A DNA stretch of 32,597 bases, taken from positions 1-32,597 of the IMG/VR virus record IMGVR_UViG_3300032311_000931; one strand, written 5' to 3'. This DNA comes from a virus. Below are positions 31,435 through 32,597 of this stretch, piece after piece (position 1 is the first letter of the stretch; every line of letters begins with the position of its first letter). The notes beneath the pieces were generated by a model. The model was not told the DNA's origin, searched no databases, and saw only the letters and a list, made by a program, of their open reading frames with translations. The position numbers were made by a program, and so were the translations under genes.

Positions 31435-32597
31435 ATGAACCTAATTGAAGATAAACAATCCTTACAATCATTTTTAGGAGGTAATGTAAATATTGACCTT
31501 ATCATTCCTGTGTGGAGTTCACATAGAGCACATCCATTAGGAAATCGTTTATCGTTCCTTTATTATAGACAAAGTGACGGAAGTGATGGTATAATTAATT
31601 TCAATCACATAGACGCAAAGAAGTTAGACAAATTCGATATATCTAAAATAGTCCACACAAATACCTTAGTTTTAGACAATAGGTATTTAAAGACCATAGG
31701 ATTGGATTATGAGTGGGTATCTTTTGAAGAGAATGGGAAACCATTTATCTTTAATGAGGTCGTAGAATCGGTTTATAGAGGGTATAGAAACGACTTTAAA
31801 GAGTTAAATGATTGTGTACCTTTAATGAAGTGGTATGAAGTTCTAAAAACAATACCAAATATCAGTACACGAAGAGAATGGGATAGAAAATATACATCAG
31901 CAATCAATATATTGGGAAGGCTGGAAGGGGCTGGGGTAAAAGTCGTTGAGGAAAAATTTATTGATAGTTTTGCATTCAATCCGCAATACATCAAACGAAA
32001 TGGAATTGTGTTTACGCAATACAATCCATATACAACAACGGGTCGACCATCAAATAGACATCTTAACGTCAACTACTCTGCATTAAATAAATCCGATGGT
32101 ACGAGAGAAATGTTTATTAGTCGTCATCCACACGGAACTCTAATTCAATTTGACTATGAGTCGTATCACATTCGTTTGATTGCGAAAATGGTTGGGTATG
32201 AATTTCCGGAAGGTACTACGGCTCACCAACATCTTGCAAACCTTTATGGGTGTGATATAGAGACGGCAAAGAAAATCACTTTTACATATCTTTATGGGGG
32301 ACTTGACGACAATGCTCGTGAAATTCCGTTTTTCCAATTGGTGGATAAATACATTAAAGAATTATACCAAAGGTTCATCATTTCGGGAAAACTTACGACA
32401 CTCTTATATAAAAGAGAAATACCATTCCATAGAATAGAAGGTGCAAACGAACAAAAGGTATTCAACTATTTACTACAATCTTTGGAGACTGAAATAAATT
32501 ATATGAAGATTGGTGAGGTATTGGAGTATTTGGATGGGAAAATGTCAAAAATGATACTTTATACCTATGATGCCTTTCTTATAGACACCCATCCTAT
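31435..32597 (+). CDS. Family A DNA polymerase, 5' portion (runs off the window)
   Basis: An uninterrupted frame of 387 codons reaching the window edge. The polymerase motifs are clear: TTGRPSN before motif A; motif A as IQFDYESYHIRLIA (catalytic D240); motif B as KKITFTYLYGG (about 279-289); motif C as ILYTYDAFLID (D379). These match the palm and O-helix of the Pol I/T7 family. Motif C has Y-D-A where H-D-E is usual, and the A-to-C distance is ~139 residues against ~180 in T7 and Pol I, so the fingers are reduced. Only ~240 residues precede motif A, with no clear 3'-5' exonuclease motifs, so proofreading may be lost or encoded elsewhere. Codons are visibly richer in CGT, GGG and GTC than in the tail genes, suggesting a different expression class or origin. 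Confidence 0.85.
   Translation, partial: MNLIEDKQSLQSFLGGNVNIDLIIPVWSSHRAHPLGNRLSFLYYRQSDGSDGIINFNHIDAKKLDKFDISKIVHTNTLVLDNRYLKTIGLDYEWVSFEENGKPFIFNEVVESVYRGYRNDFKELNDCVPLMKWYEVLKTIPNISTRREWDRKYTSAINILGRLEGAGVKVVEEKFIDSFAFNPQYIKRNGIVFTQYNPYTTTGRPSNRHLNVNYSALNKSDGTREMFISRHPHGTLIQFDYESYHIRLIAKMVGYEFPEGTTAHQHLANLYGCDIETAKKITFTYLYGGLDDNAREIPFFQLVDKYIKELYQRFIISGKLTTLLYKREIPFHRIEGANEQKVFNYLLQSLETEINYMKIGEVLEYLDGKMSKMILYTYDAFLIDTHP

Noticed and set aside
1-32597. tRNA genes
   Set aside because: I saw no cloverleaf with the usual GTTCGANNC-type T loop and CCA end in the gaps, which are all too short or too A+T-rich. A dedicated tRNA scan would settle this.

Overview
The window looks like the structural late region of an A+T-rich tailed bacteriophage with a contractile tail (a myovirus), probably infecting a Bacteroidota host. 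The phage assignment rests on an unmistakable tail sheath and tube pair, a tape-measure protein, several baseplate genes and six large tail-fibre or adhesin genes. The host inference is weaker. It rests on A+T-rich starts with little Shine-Dalgarno sequence, two sites resembling the Bacteroidota TTTG / TAnnTTTG promoter, and fibre modules (xSGSSQ repeats, GKSTPDAMSEFYGYS-like segment) typical of phages of that phylum. All supported genes are on the + strand. No gene-free stretch exceeds 300 bases, and I see no tRNA, CRISPR array, insertion sequence or integrase.

Layout. (1) 3-5103: two large fibre genes; more fibres may lie upstream of the window. (2) 5267-7630: three tightly packed glycosyltransferase-type genes (GT9-like, GT-A-like, DUF5672-like). 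(3) 7681-18655: four more fibres (two ending in S74 self-cleaving chaperone domains) and a small 158-aa structural protein. (4) 18672-19247: a double-stranded beta-helix 2OG-Fe(II) oxygenase-like protein. (5) 19320-22679: an unknown acidic protein, then sheath and tube, with a hairpin terminator on each side of the sheath/tube pair. (6) 22779-24091: a T4 gp26-like protein whose reading frame appears to continue, after a +1 (or -2) shift on a run of seven T, into a 70-residue extension, then an 84-aa unknown. (7) 24105-31396: tape measure, tail-tube-cap/baseplate protein, LysM/gp53-like protein, large hub protein and a small unknown protein. (8) 31435 to the end: the first 387 codons of a compact family A DNA polymerase, still open at the window edge.

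How it fits together. Sheath, tube, tape measure, hub and wedge proteins build the contractile tail; the gp26-like protein and its possible frameshifted form sit where tail-assembly chaperones lie, between tube and tape measure. The six fibres share an almost invariant core joined to different tips, suggesting an adhesin repertoire; the sugar-transfer genes and the oxygenase sit inside or beside this array and could modify virion proteins or the host surface. Almost every intergenic gap of about 40 bases or more carries TATTTATA or a one-mismatch form 16-35 bases before the next start, which looks like the phage's late promoter element.

The most interesting items are the candidate programmed frameshift, the fibre array with a protein-level invariant core but strongly recoded DNA, the unusual cysteine enrichment of the fibre distal halves, and the glycosyltransferase cassette embedded in the array.
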